A stretch of DNA of 15,153 nt from the NCBI GenBank assembly GCA_937916075.1, contig CALGHW010000307.1, positions 1 through 15,153 of the forward strand. Direction: 5' to 3'. The stretch comes from an uncultured Prevotella sp. GTDB taxonomy: Bacteria; Bacteroidota; Bacteroidia; Bacteroidales; Bacteroidaceae. A program made the translations under genes and the position numbers. The first letter of the stretch is position 1; each line of letters starts with the position of its first letter. Positions 7,482 through 15,075 of the stretch are shown here, in pieces. The notes below the pieces were generated by a model. The model was not told the DNA's origin. It saw only the letters and a list, made by a program, of their open reading frames with translations, and made no database searches.

Positions 7482-9320
7482 TTAGGCGTGGTCTTCTGCC
7501 GGATGGAAATGGGCATATACAATGGATGCCTTGGCCGGGCCCACCAGTCCTTGGAGGTCGGGTAGTGTGGCTTCTTTGATCTTCTTGACGCTTTTCAGGG
7601 ATTTCAGAAGCGCCTCTTTCGTCTTGGGCCCGATGCCCTTGATGTCGTCCAGTTCGGAGTGTAGGGCGTGTTTGGACCGCATGTCTCTGTGGAACGTGAT
7701 GGCAAAGCGGTGGACCTCGTCTTGGATGTGTGTGAGCAGGTGAAACAATTCACTGTCGGTCTTCATCCCGATGACGACGGGCGGGAATCCATAGAGCAGT
7801 TCGTTGGTGCGGTGATGGTCGTCCTTGGCCAGTCCGGCGATGGGGATGTCCAGGTGCAGCTCATCCTGAATGACCTCTCTCACCACTTCCATCTGCCCCT
7901 TTCCGCCGTCGGTGATGATCAGGTCGGGCAGCGGCTGCTGTTCCTCGGTCAGACGGGTATACCGGCGCCTTACCACTTCCTTCATCGAGGCATAGTCGTC
8001 GGGGCCAGTCACCGTCTTGATGTGATATTTCCGGTAGTCCTTCTTGCTGGGCTTCATCTTCTTGAATACCACGCATGCCGCAACGGCATCGGTGCCTGAA
8101 ATGTTGGAGTTGTCGAAACATTCTATCTGATAAGGCATCCGGGGCAGTTTCAGGTAGCCCTGTATCTCTTTCATCAGTCGTACGGCCTTTTGCTCAGGAT
8201 TCAATTTCTCCTGTTGTTTTAATCGGTCAAACTTATATTGCTTCCCGTTCATGACCGAGAGGTCGAGCAGTGTTTTCTTGTCGCCTCTTTGGGGGATGGT
8301 AATGGTGACACCCTCCAGGTCGATGTGGATGGGGGCGGGCAGGATAATCTCCTTTGACGAGCTCTTGAATCGCTCACGCATCTCGACAATGCCTAATGCC
8401 AGCAGCTCTTCGTCGCTTTCGTCGAGCTTCTTCTTGTATTCGAAAGTAAACGACTGGTTGATACTGCCGTTGCTTACATGGATATAATTGATGAAAGCAG
8501 TCTTTCCATCGTTGGTGATAGAGAATACGTCTACATTGTCAATGGTGTGGCTCACTACCTCGCTCTTGGATACGAAATTGTCGATGAGGAGGTATTTTCG
8601 CTTGATTTCTTCTGCCTCTTCAAACTTCAAGTCTTCTGCCAGCTTTTCCATTTCTTCCCGCATCGTCCGGAGCACACTGCGGGTGTTGCCTTTTAAAATC
8701 TCCCGCGCTTGGGCGATGTTCTTCTGGTATTCCTCGAATGTCTGCTTGCCGATGCAAGGCCCCCCACAGTTTTTGATGTGGTACTCCAGGCATACATTAT
8801 ACTTCTTTTGGTCGATGCCTTCACGAGTAATGGGGAAGTGACAGGTGCGGGGATGGTATAGCTTCTTGATCAGTTCAAGTACGGCATACATCGAGCTGAT
8901 GTGTGAGAAGGGGCCGTAGTAGGAGCCCCACTTTTTGTTGATGGTCCGGGTCTTGAAGATGCGGGGGAAAAACTCGTTGGTCACGCAGATGCTCGGATAG
9001 GTTTTCCCGTCTTTGAGAAGCACATTGTATTTGGGGTTGTATTTCTTGATGAGACTGTTCTCCAGCAGCAGTGCATCCTCCTCTGTGTTGACCACTGTGT
9101 AAGATATGTTATGAATCTTGCTGACCAAGACCTTGGTCTTGAATCTGTCCACTTCGGTATGAAAGTAGGAGGACACCCGATTCTTCAGGTTCTTGGCTTT
9201 TCCTACATAGATAATGGTTCCGTGCTCGTCGTAGTATTGGTAGCTGCCTGGCTTCTCTGGCAGACGGCTCACAATACTTTTCAGGTAAGCTAACCTCTTT
9301 TCGTTTTCTTCTTTCGTCAT
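7482..9320 (-). CDS. uvrC: UvrABC excinuclease subunit C
   Basis: This 612-residue protein makes the two incisions in nucleotide excision repair after UvrA/UvrB damage recognition. Domains in order: GIY-YIG nuclease for the 3' cut (about 19-100; Y27, YVG 38-40, R48, E87); a four-cysteine region (C160, C177, C185, C189), equivalent to cysteines reported to hold an iron-sulfur cluster in E. coli UvrC; a UVR motif that binds UvrB (about 220-250); the RNase H-like nuclease for the 5' cut (D403 in IECFDNS, D471 in ITDGGKGQ, H537 in DEVHRFA); and a C-terminal helix-hairpin-helix pair (KGIGPKTK; GLVGPAKA). I chose the ATG at 9320. A GTG at 9368 would add 16 residues, but it lies inside the parS-like palindrome and the extension is not family-like. 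The leader also holds a 12-bp palindrome, CTTTATATAAAG (9333-9344). Confidence 0.96.
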   Translation of the reverse strand: MTKEENEKRLAYLKSIVSRLPEKPGSYQYYDEHGTIIYVGKAKNLKNRVSSYFHTEVDRFKTKVLVSKIHNISYTVVNTEEDALLLENSLIKKYNPKYNVLLKDGKTYPSICVTNEFFPRIFKTRTINKKWGSYYGPFSHISSMYAVLELIKKLYHPRTCHFPITREGIDQKKYNVCLEYHIKNCGGPCIGKQTFEEYQKNIAQAREILKGNTRSVLRTMREEMEKLAEDLKFEEAEEIKRKYLLIDNFVSKSEVVSHTIDNVDVFSITNDGKTAFINYIHVSNGSINQSFTFEYKKKLDESDEELLALGIVEMRERFKSSSKEIILPAPIHIDLEGVTITIPQRGDKKTLLDLSVMNGKQYKFDRLKQQEKLNPEQKAVRLMKEIQGYLKLPRMPYQIECFDNSNISGTDAVAACVVFKKMKPSKKDYRKYHIKTVTGPDDYASMKEVVRRRYTRLTEEQQPLPDLIITDGGKGQMEVVREVIQDELHLDIPIAGLAKDDHHRTNELLYGFPPVVIGMKTDSELFHLLTHIQDEVHRFAITFHRDMRSKHALHSELDDIKGIGPKTKEALLKSLKSVKKIKEATLPDLQGLVGPAKASIVYAHFHPAEDHA

Positions 9321-9360
9321 CTTTCGTAAGTCCTTTATATAAAGCGGTTTTGTCTCTTTA

Positions 9361-9376
9361 AGTTTCACGTGAAACT
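9361..9376. promoter_or_regulatory. parS: parS-like centromere site 1 (uvrC-apt gap)
   Basis: AGTTTCACGTGAAACT is a perfect 16-bp palindrome. It matches the widespread chromosomal parS consensus TGTTTCACGTGAAACA at 14 of 16 positions, differing only in the outermost pair, and the core GTTTCACGTGAAAC is exact. parS sites are loaded by ParB and organise the origin region for segregation by ParA/SMC. It is intergenic, 40 bp upstream of the uvrC start. Chance occurrence of a 14-bp exact core in 15 kb is very unlikely. Confidence 0.82.
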
Positions 9377-9424
9377 TTTATTGGCATCTTCGTTCCACAT
9401 CCCTTCGTGGGCGGATATGAAAAA

Positions 9425-9516
9425 AGCGGGCAACCTACCTGTATGACTACTTCGTGGCAGTGGCTTTAAACCGGCTCTTGAGCAGTTGATTTGATGATAC
9501 AAGTTGGTTCCCCGCT
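9425..9516 (-). terminator. Long imperfect stem with U-run after apt; terminator or structured RNA
   Basis: Positions 9425-9444 and 9497-9516 are inverted repeats matching at 17 of 20 positions, enclosing 52 nt. On the minus strand the structure ends in GCCCGC followed by six T (9425-9420), as in an intrinsic terminator for the transcript that passes through apt. The loop is too long for a simple terminator and contains smaller pairings (ACTGC/GTAGT), so an attenuator or a stable small RNA is also possible. A competing 7-bp pairing exists (9437-9443 with 9526-9532). The 261-bp gap from 9321 to 9581 has no supportable ORF. Confidence 0.45.
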
Positions 9517-9581
9517 TCGTTCCTTTACAGGTGTCCTTCTCCGTTCGCTTCGTGGCTTCCTTTCATCGAACAGCCGTTTGC

Positions 9582-10112
9582 TTATAAAGAGAGTAGTGTC
9601 GTGACTTCTGTGTCTTTGTCAAAAATGTCACGGCCATGAAGACCTTCGTCCTTGATCTCGATGATAAAGTTTACATAGATGCCCTTGGGCGCAAACTTCT
9701 TGACCAGGTTGTATGCCGCTTTCATCGTTCCTCCGGTAGCCAGCAAGTCGTCGTGCAGCAATACCACGTCGTCGGGTGTGATGGCGTCTTTGTGAATTTC
9801 GATGGTGTCGGTTCCGTATTCCTTCGTGTAACTCTCCTGAATGGTTTCTGCAGGGAGCTTTCCTGGCTTGCGGCACAGCACGACACCGGCTCCTAATTTG
9901 ATGGCGAGGGCAGAAGCCAGGACAAAGCCTCGGCTTTCTATACCGACAATCTTTGTGATGCCTTTGTCCTTGTAGAGTTCATAGAGCTCGTCAACCATGA
10001 TGCGCAGGCACTCGGGATTCTTGAAAAGAGTGGTAACGTCGCGGAAGTTGATACCCTTCTGTGGAAAGTCCTTGATGCAACGCAGGTTCTCCATTAATGT
10101 TTTGTTGTTCAT
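9582..10112 (-). CDS. apt: Adenine phosphoribosyltransferase
   Basis: This 176-residue cytosolic purine-salvage enzyme converts adenine and PRPP to AMP and pyrophosphate. The PRPP-binding loop is VLLHDDLLATGGTM (117-130); IVGIESRGFVLA (55-66) and RKPGKLPAET (81-90) are the adenine-type PRTase segments. The N-terminal hood begins MNNKTLMENLRCIKDFPQKG. I chose the ATG at 10112; a TTG two codons earlier is less likely. The gene lies between mnmG (118 bp upstream) and uvrC (261 bp downstream), and each gap carries one parS-like palindrome. No consensus promoter is obvious; TACATTTA just upstream is a 7/8 -7 match without a -33 partner, so read-through from mnmG is possible. Confidence 0.96.
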   Translation of the reverse strand: MNNKTLMENLRCIKDFPQKGINFRDVTTLFKNPECLRIMVDELYELYKDKGITKIVGIESRGFVLASALAIKLGAGVVLCRKPGKLPAETIQESYTKEYGTDTIEIHKDAITPDDVVLLHDDLLATGGTMKAAYNLVKKFAPKGIYVNFIIEIKDEGLHGRDIFDKDTEVTTLLSL

Positions 10113-10146
10113 AATCAATCTTTTAAATGTATTTGCTTTACTTTAT

Positions 10147-10162
10147 TGTTTCACGTGGAACC
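10147..10162. promoter_or_regulatory. parS: parS-like centromere site 2 (apt-mnmG gap)
   Basis: TGTTTCACGTGGAACC matches the parS form TGTTTCACGTGGAACA at 15 of 16 positions and TGTTTCACGTGAAACA at 14 of 16. The A-to-G change at position 12 is a common natural variant of parS. It is intergenic, 35 bp upstream of the apt start, and its centre lies 786 bp from that of site 1. Two such sites under 1 kb apart and next to mnmG strengthen both calls. Confidence 0.8.
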
Positions 10163-10230
10163 AGTCTATATAAACTTCGTTTTCAGTATAACTTCGTCTG
10201 TCTGTATTCCTGTGCTTCGTGCTTGCGGGA

Positions 10231-12102
10231 TTATCGCCCCAGAAGAATGAGCATCACGTTGATGTCACTTGGTGAAACGCCTGGGATGCGTCCGGCTTGT
10301 GCTAAGGTCTCAGGGTCTATTGCTTTGAGCTTCTGCCGAGCTTCCGTAGACAGTTGGTGCATCTCTTCGTATTTGAAGCGTCCTTTGATTTTGATGTCTT
10401 CCAAACGGTGCATCTTTTCAGCCACCATCTTTTCGCGGTCGATATATCCTTTATACTTGATTCTGATTTCTACCGCTTCGGCGATTTCCTCTTTCCGGTT
10501 AGCTGGCGCATCCAATTTTGCTTTGAGGGCGGGGATGATTTCAGCCATGGCGGACAGCGACAACTGTGGCCGGCTAATTAGGTCGATGAGCTTACAGCCG
10601 CCGCGGAGTGGGGTGGTGCCCCAAGCCTCGAGCGCAGGGTTGATGTCTGTAGGCTTGACGGATGTCGTCTTGCAGAACTGAATGATGTCCTCAATGGCCT
10701 CTTTCTTTTCCATCCACCAGTCAAAACGGTTGCGCTTGGCCAGTCCCAGTTCATAGGCCTTTTCGGTGAGTCGGGCGTCGGCGTCGTCTTGGCGGAGCAG
10801 TATGCGATATTCTGCTCTTGAGGTGAACATCCTGTATGGCTCGTCTACTCCCTTTGTCACCAAATCGTCAATCAGCACACCGATATAACTCTCGTCACGC
10901 CGCATGATGAAGGGAGCGCTGCCCGCACAATAGAGTGCGGCGTTGATACCGGCCACCGTGCCTTGGCCTCCGGCTTCCTCATAACCTGTGGTCCCGTTGA
11001 CCTGTCCGGCGAAAAACAGTCCTCTTACGAGTTTCGACTCAAGCGAGTGCTTCAGTTGAGTAGGGTCGAAGAAATCATATTCGATGGCATATCCAGGACG
11101 GTATACTTTGACGTCTCTCAATGCGGGGATTTTACGTAGCGCTTTCAGTTGGATGTCCATCGGCAGAGAAGAGGAAAATCCGTTCAGATACATCTCGTTG
11201 GTACTTTCTCCTTCCGGTTCCAAGAATAGAGGGTGCTGGTCCTTGTCGGGAAAAGTCATCAGCTTGGTCTCTATGCTGGGACAGTATCTCGGTCCGATGC
11301 TTTTGATTTGTCCGTTGTATAACGGTGAGTCGGCCAGTCCAGACCGGAGCGTGTCGTGCACGTCCCGGTTGGTGTAACAGGTCCAGCACGGCAACTGCTT
11401 CAGTACTCGGTGCTTCCCCATGAAGCTGAACTGGTGAAAATCGTTCTCCCCATCCTGTATCTCCATCTCCTCAAAGTGGACCGAGCGTCGGTCAATCCTG
11501 ACCGGGGTGCCGGTCTTCATCCTTGCGCTCCGGATACCGTGCCGGGTGATGCTCTCGGTAAAGTGTGGCACGGCCGGTTCGGCAACACGTCCTCCCGGCA
11601 CCATGTGACGTCCGATGTGCATCAGTCCGTTCAGAAAAGTTCCGGCAGTGATGATGACACTCTTAGCCCGCAGGGTCACTCCCCAGATGGTGCGCACACC
11701 GACAGCCTCGCCGGCTTCCACCAGCAGCTCGTCAGCTTGGTCTTGCCAAATGTCAAGGTTGGGTGTGTTGTCAAGCACGGTGCGCCATTCCCAGATAAAC
11801 TTACCCCTGTCACACTGTGCCCGCGGGCTCCAAACGGCGGGCCCCTTGCTCCGGTTCAACATTCTGAACTGTATGGCCGTGGCATCCGTTACCCGGCCCA
11901 TTTGTCCGCCGAGTGCGTCAATTTCCCTCACGATTTGTCCTTTGGCAATTCCTCCTACGGCAGGGTTACAACTCATCTGCGCAATCTTGTTCATGTCCAT
12001 CGTGACCAGGCATGTCTTTGCACCCATGTTGGCCGCAGCTGTAGCAGCCTCGCAACCGGCGTGACCACCACCGATAACGAGTACGTCATAAATAAAATCC
12101 AT
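10231..12102 (-). CDS. mnmG: tRNA uridine-5-carboxymethylaminomethyl modification enzyme MnmG
   Basis: This 623-residue FAD protein works with MnmE to place the (carboxymethyl)aminomethyl group on U34 of tRNAs reading two-fold degenerate codons, using methylenetetrahydrofolate. The dinucleotide-binding loop is GGGHAG (11-16). The first family signature contains CNPAVGG (45-51) and the second is AGQVNGTTGYEEAGGQG (365-381). The two functionally important cysteines are present (C45, and C274 in RYCPSIE). The helical C-terminal part binds tRNA and MnmE. I chose the ATG at 12102 (MDFIYDVLVIGGG); a TTG eight codons earlier is less likely. It is divergent from frdC. In many bacteria this gene (gidA) sits beside the origin and parAB; here it neighbours two parS-like sites. 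Confidence 0.97.
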   Translation of the reverse strand: MDFIYDVLVIGGGHAGCEAATAAANMGAKTCLVTMDMNKIAQMSCNPAVGGIAKGQIVREIDALGGQMGRVTDATAIQFRMLNRSKGPAVWSPRAQCDRGKFIWEWRTVLDNTPNLDIWQDQADELLVEAGEAVGVRTIWGVTLRAKSVIITAGTFLNGLMHIGRHMVPGGRVAEPAVPHFTESITRHGIRSARMKTGTPVRIDRRSVHFEEMEIQDGENDFHQFSFMGKHRVLKQLPCWTCYTNRDVHDTLRSGLADSPLYNGQIKSIGPRYCPSIETKLMTFPDKDQHPLFLEPEGESTNEMYLNGFSSSLPMDIQLKALRKIPALRDVKVYRPGYAIEYDFFDPTQLKHSLESKLVRGLFFAGQVNGTTGYEEAGGQGTVAGINAALYCAGSAPFIMRRDESYIGVLIDDLVTKGVDEPYRMFTSRAEYRILLRQDDADARLTEKAYELGLAKRNRFDWWMEKKEAIEDIIQFCKTTSVKPTDINPALEAWGTTPLRGGCKLIDLISRPQLSLSAMAEIIPALKAKLDAPANRKEEIAEAVEIRIKYKGYIDREKMVAEKMHRLEDIKIKGRFKYEEMHQLSTEARQKLKAIDPETLAQAGRIPGVSPSDINVMLILLGR

Positions 12103-12123
12103 TATTGCAATAAAATTCTGCCG

Positions 12124-12131
12124 CAAAATTA
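12124..12131 (-). promoter_or_regulatory. -7 element (TAATTTTG) before mnmG
   Basis: On the minus strand TAATTTTG fits TAnnTTTG exactly and ends 21 nt before the mnmG ATG. No TTTG is found 19-21 nt upstream, so this is a half-site only. Confidence 0.45.
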
Positions 12132-12162
12132 AGCATAAAAATCGATTTTTGCTTCCTTTCCC

Positions 12163-12193
12163 TTTGATTTATCATTAATTTATAGTAATTTTG
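12163..12193 (+). promoter_or_regulatory. Consensus Bacteroidetes promoter for frdCAB
   Basis: TTTG (12163-12166), a 19-nt spacer and TAATTTTG (12186-12193) match the Bacteroidetes primary promoter at all fixed positions. Transcription should start near 12198-12200, giving a leader of about 125 nt before frdC, much longer than that of the dtd operon. The tract 12300-12315 is nearly pure A/T (ATTAATTAATTAATTT). Confidence 0.85.
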
Positions 12194-12248
12194 CGCTCAA
12201 ATATTAAGGTGGAATACCTATTATCAAGTAGTGATACTCATTCATTGC

Positions 12249-12268
12249 AAGGGTGCGTCGCACCCCTT
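12249..12268 (+). other. GC-rich hairpin in frdC 5' leader
   Basis: GGGTGC-GTC-GCACCC (12251-12265) is a perfect 6-bp stem with a 3-nt loop, extended by AA/TT around one bulged C. It sits in the middle of an otherwise AT-rich leader, about 50 nt after the predicted transcription start and 55 nt before the frdC ATG. No U-run follows directly, so it is not a standard terminator. It may protect the message or tune translation. Confidence 0.6.
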
Positions 12269-12323
12269 CATAGCTGTGGAAACAATTTCAATTCTAACAT
12301 TAATTAATTAATTTCAATCATTT

Positions 12324-13016
12324 ATGTGGTTATTCAACTCATCTATTGGTAGAAAAGTTGTGATGTCAGTAACTGGCATTGCGCTTATTCTATTCTTGAC
12401 ATTCCACATGTCAATGAACCTTGTTGCCCTTTTCTCTGGGGAAGGCTACAACATGATTTGTGAATTCCTTGGTGCCAACTGGTACGCAGTAGTCGCTACG
12501 CTGGGTCTGGCCGCCTTGGCCGTTATCCACATCGTCTACGCCTTTATCCTGACGATGCAGAACCGCAAGGCCCGCGGTACGGAGCGTTACGCTGTGACCG
12601 CCCGTCCCGCAAAGGTAGAGTGGGCCTCACAGAACATGCTCGTGCTGGGCATCATCGTGGTGTTGGGCCTGTTGCTCCACCTGTTCAACTTCTGGTACAA
12701 CATGATGTTTGCCGAGCTGATACATGCCGTACCCGCCCACGATCCCGCAGACGGCTTCTCCTTCATCAAGGACACCTTCGCCAATCCTGTGTTTACTGTC
12801 CTCTACATTGTATGGATTGTGGCTCTTTGGTTCCACCTCACCCACGGATTCTGGAGCGCCATGCAGACCTTCGGATGGAACGGTAAGGTGTGGTTCTGCC
12901 GCTGGAAGGTTATCGGCATCGTTTACAGCACGCTGCTCATGCTCGGCTTCCTCGTGGTAGCTTTGGCCTTCACTTTCGGATGCGCTCCCAGTCTCTGTTG
13001 TGGTGCTTGCTGCTAA
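12324..13016 (+). CDS. frdC: Succinate dehydrogenase/fumarate reductase cytochrome b subunit
   Basis: This 230-residue integral membrane protein of the type B (single-subunit, five-helix, di-heme) anchor family carries electrons between menaquinone and the FrdAB head. Five hydrophobic helices lie at about 12-34, 56-78, 104-126, 155-177 and 197-218. Candidate heme-ligand histidines sit in the helices: H28, H69, H119, H171 and H174 (WFHLTHGFW). The last residues, CAPSLCCGACC, form an unusual cysteine cluster on the C-terminal side of helix 5. It is the first gene of the operon, behind a consensus promoter and a 125-nt leader. Direction in vivo (fumarate reduction or succinate oxidation) cannot be read from sequence; fumarate reduction is expected for a fermenting anaerobe. 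sdhC is an equally valid name. Confidence 0.93.
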   Translation: MWLFNSSIGRKVVMSVTGIALILFLTFHMSMNLVALFSGEGYNMICEFLGANWYAVVATLGLAALAVIHIVYAFILTMQNRKARGTERYAVTARPAKVEWASQNMLVLGIIVVLGLLLHLFNFWYNMMFAELIHAVPAHDPADGFSFIKDTFANPVFTVLYIVWIVALWFHLTHGFWSAMQTFGWNGKVWFCRWKVIGIVYSTLLMLGFLVVALAFTFGCAPSLCCGACC

Positions 13017-13069
13017 TCCGAACCATTCACAACTTTATATATTAAGCGATTCATAATAGTAAAAGAATT

Positions 13070-15052
13070 ATGGCTAAGACAATCAATTCAAGAATTCCTG
13101 AAGGCCCTGTGGCTGAGAAATGGACCAACTATAAAGCTCACCAGCGTCTGGTGAACCCCAAGAACAAGCTCAAGCTCGATATCATTGTCGTAGGTACAGG
13201 TCTGGCTGGCGCCAGCGCCGCCGCCAGCCTTGGTGAGATGGGCTTCCACGTGCTGAACTTCTGTATTCAGGACTCTCCCCGCCGCGCTCACTCTATCGCT
13301 GCCCAGGGAGGTATCAACGCTGCCAAGAACTACCAGAATGACGGTGACTCCGTTTACCGCTTGTTCTATGATACGGTAAAGGGCGGTGACTATCGTGCCC
13401 GTGAGGCCAATGTTTACCGTTTGGCAGAGGTGTCAAACGACATCATCGACCAGTGCGTGGCCCAGGGTGTTCCCTTTGCCCGTGAGTATGGTGGCATGCT
13501 GGCCAACCGCTCGTTTGGTGGTGCCCAGGTGTCACGTACCTTCTATGCCAAGGGCCAGACCGGCCAGCAGCTGTTGCTCGGCGCTTACTCTTCACTGAGC
13601 CGCCAGGTCAACACAGGCCGCGTTACCCTTTATACCCGCTACGAGATGGAAGACCTCGTGATCATCGACGGCCGTGCTCGTGGTATCATTGCCAAGAACC
13701 TCGTGACAGGCGAGTTGGAACGCTTCTCCGCCAATGCCGTGGTTATCGCCACTGGCGGATATGGCAACACCTATTTCCTCTCTACTAACGCTATGGGTTG
13801 TAACTGTACAGCCGCCCTGCAATGCTACCGCAAGGGCGCATACTTCGCCAATCCCTGCTATGTCCAGATTCACCCCACCTGTATTCCTGTACACGGCGAC
13901 AAGCAGTCCAAGCTGACGCTGATGTCAGAGTCTCTGCGTAACGACGGCCGTATCTGGGTGCCCAAGAAGCTGGAGGACGCCAAGGCCCTGCAGGCTGGCC
14001 AGAAGAAGGGCAGCGACATTCCCGAGGAAGACCGCGACTACTATCTGGAGCGCCGCTATCCGGCCTTCGGTAACCTCGTTCCCCGTGACGTTGCCTCTCG
14101 TGCAGCCAAGGAGCGTTGCGACAAGGGCTTCGGCGTGAACAACACCGGTCTGGCCGTGTTCCTTGACTTCTCCGAGTCTATCAACCGTCTGGGCATCGAC
14201 GTGATTCGTCAGCGCTACGGCAATCTCTTCGACATGTATGAGGAGATTACCGACGTGAACCCCGGTGAGCTGGCCAATGAAATCAATGGCGTGAAGTATT
14301 ACAACCCGATGATGATTTATCCCGCCATCCACTACACCATGGGCGGTATCTGGGTAGACTATGAGCTGATGACCTCTATCACAGGTCTGTTCGCCATCGG
14401 CGAGTGCAACTTCTCCGACCACGGAGCCAACCGTCTGGGCGCTTCCGCTCTGATGCAGGGCTTGGCCGACGGTTATTTTGTGCTGCCTTACACCATCCAG
14501 AATTACCTGGCCGACCAGGCCATCTGGCCCCATATCCCGACCGACCGTCCTGAATTTGACGAGGCCGAGAAGGCTGTCCGCTCAGAGATTGACCGCTTGA
14601 TGAATATTCACGGCAAGCGTTCGGTTGACTCTATCCACAAGGAGCTGGGCCACGTGATGTGGGAGCATGTAGGTATGGGCCGTACGGCAGAAGGCCTGAA
14701 GGAAGGTTTGGAGCTTATCAAGAAGATCCGCAAGGAGTTCAATACCAACCTCTTCATTCCTGGAACCAAGGAAGGCCTGAACGTAGAGCTCGACAAGGCT
14801 ATCCACCTGCGCGACTTTATCACCATGGGTGAGCTGATTGCTTACGACGCACTCTCTCGCAACGAGTCTTGCGGTGGTCACTTCCGTGAGGAGCACCAGA
14901 CAGCCGAGGGCGAGGCACAGCGCGACGATGAGAACTACTTCTACGTAGGCTGCTGGGAGTATCAGGGCAATGACGAGACCGCTCCTGAGCTCATCAAGGA
15001 ACCGCTGGAGTACGAGGCCATCAAGGTACAGACACGTAACTACAAGAATTAA
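13070..15052 (+). CDS. frdA: Fumarate reductase/succinate dehydrogenase flavoprotein subunit
   Basis: This 660-residue FAD subunit interconverts fumarate and succinate at the cytoplasmic face of the membrane. The FAD-binding loop is VGTGLAG (41-47). The histidine that binds FAD covalently is H74 in RRAHSIAAQGG. Catalytic residues by family position are H268 (IHPT), R339 (NLVPRDVASR, the proton-transfer arginine), H421 (AIHYTMGG) and R455 (GANRLGAS). The C-terminal helical and capping part is complete. The start MAKTINSRIPEGPVAEKW is typical of Bacteroidetes. The gene lies 53 nt after frdC and 23 nt before frdB. Its codons are rich in C-ending forms (AAC, TTC, CTC, CGC) compared with the minus-strand genes, suggesting high expression. 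sdhA is an alternative name. Confidence 0.97.
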   Translation: MAKTINSRIPEGPVAEKWTNYKAHQRLVNPKNKLKLDIIVVGTGLAGASAAASLGEMGFHVLNFCIQDSPRRAHSIAAQGGINAAKNYQNDGDSVYRLFYDTVKGGDYRAREANVYRLAEVSNDIIDQCVAQGVPFAREYGGMLANRSFGGAQVSRTFYAKGQTGQQLLLGAYSSLSRQVNTGRVTLYTRYEMEDLVIIDGRARGIIAKNLVTGELERFSANAVVIATGGYGNTYFLSTNAMGCNCTAALQCYRKGAYFANPCYVQIHPTCIPVHGDKQSKLTLMSESLRNDGRIWVPKKLEDAKALQAGQKKGSDIPEEDRDYYLERRYPAFGNLVPRDVASRAAKERCDKGFGVNNTGLAVFLDFSESINRLGIDVIRQRYGNLFDMYEEITDVNPGELANEINGVKYYNPMMIYPAIHYTMGGIWVDYELMTSITGLFAIGECNFSDHGANRLGASALMQGLADGYFVLPYTIQNYLADQAIWPHIPTDRPEFDEAEKAVRSEIDRLMNIHGKRSVDSIHKELGHVMWEHVGMGRTAEGLKEGLELIKKIRKEFNTNLFIPGTKEGLNVELDKAIHLRDFITMGELIAYDALSRNESCGGHFREEHQTAEGEAQRDDENYFYVGCWEYQGNDETAPELIKEPLEYEAIKVQTRNYKN

Positions 15053-15075
15053 TTTTAATCAGAGAAGAAACAATT

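Noticed and set aside
11356..12132. Plus-strand 258-codon ORF opposite mnmG
   Set aside because: It is fully antisense to the conserved FAD domain of mnmG and has no family features.
12103..12323. Possible replication origin in the AT-rich mnmG-frdC gap
   Set aside because: mnmG and parS proximity made this attractive, but I found no TTATNCACA DnaA boxes. The AT-rich tract is explained by two promoters and the frdC leader.
14646..14656. Further CACGTG hexamers at 13246 and 14651 as extra parS sites
   Set aside because: Both lie inside frdA and lack the flanking GTTTC/GAAAC arms.
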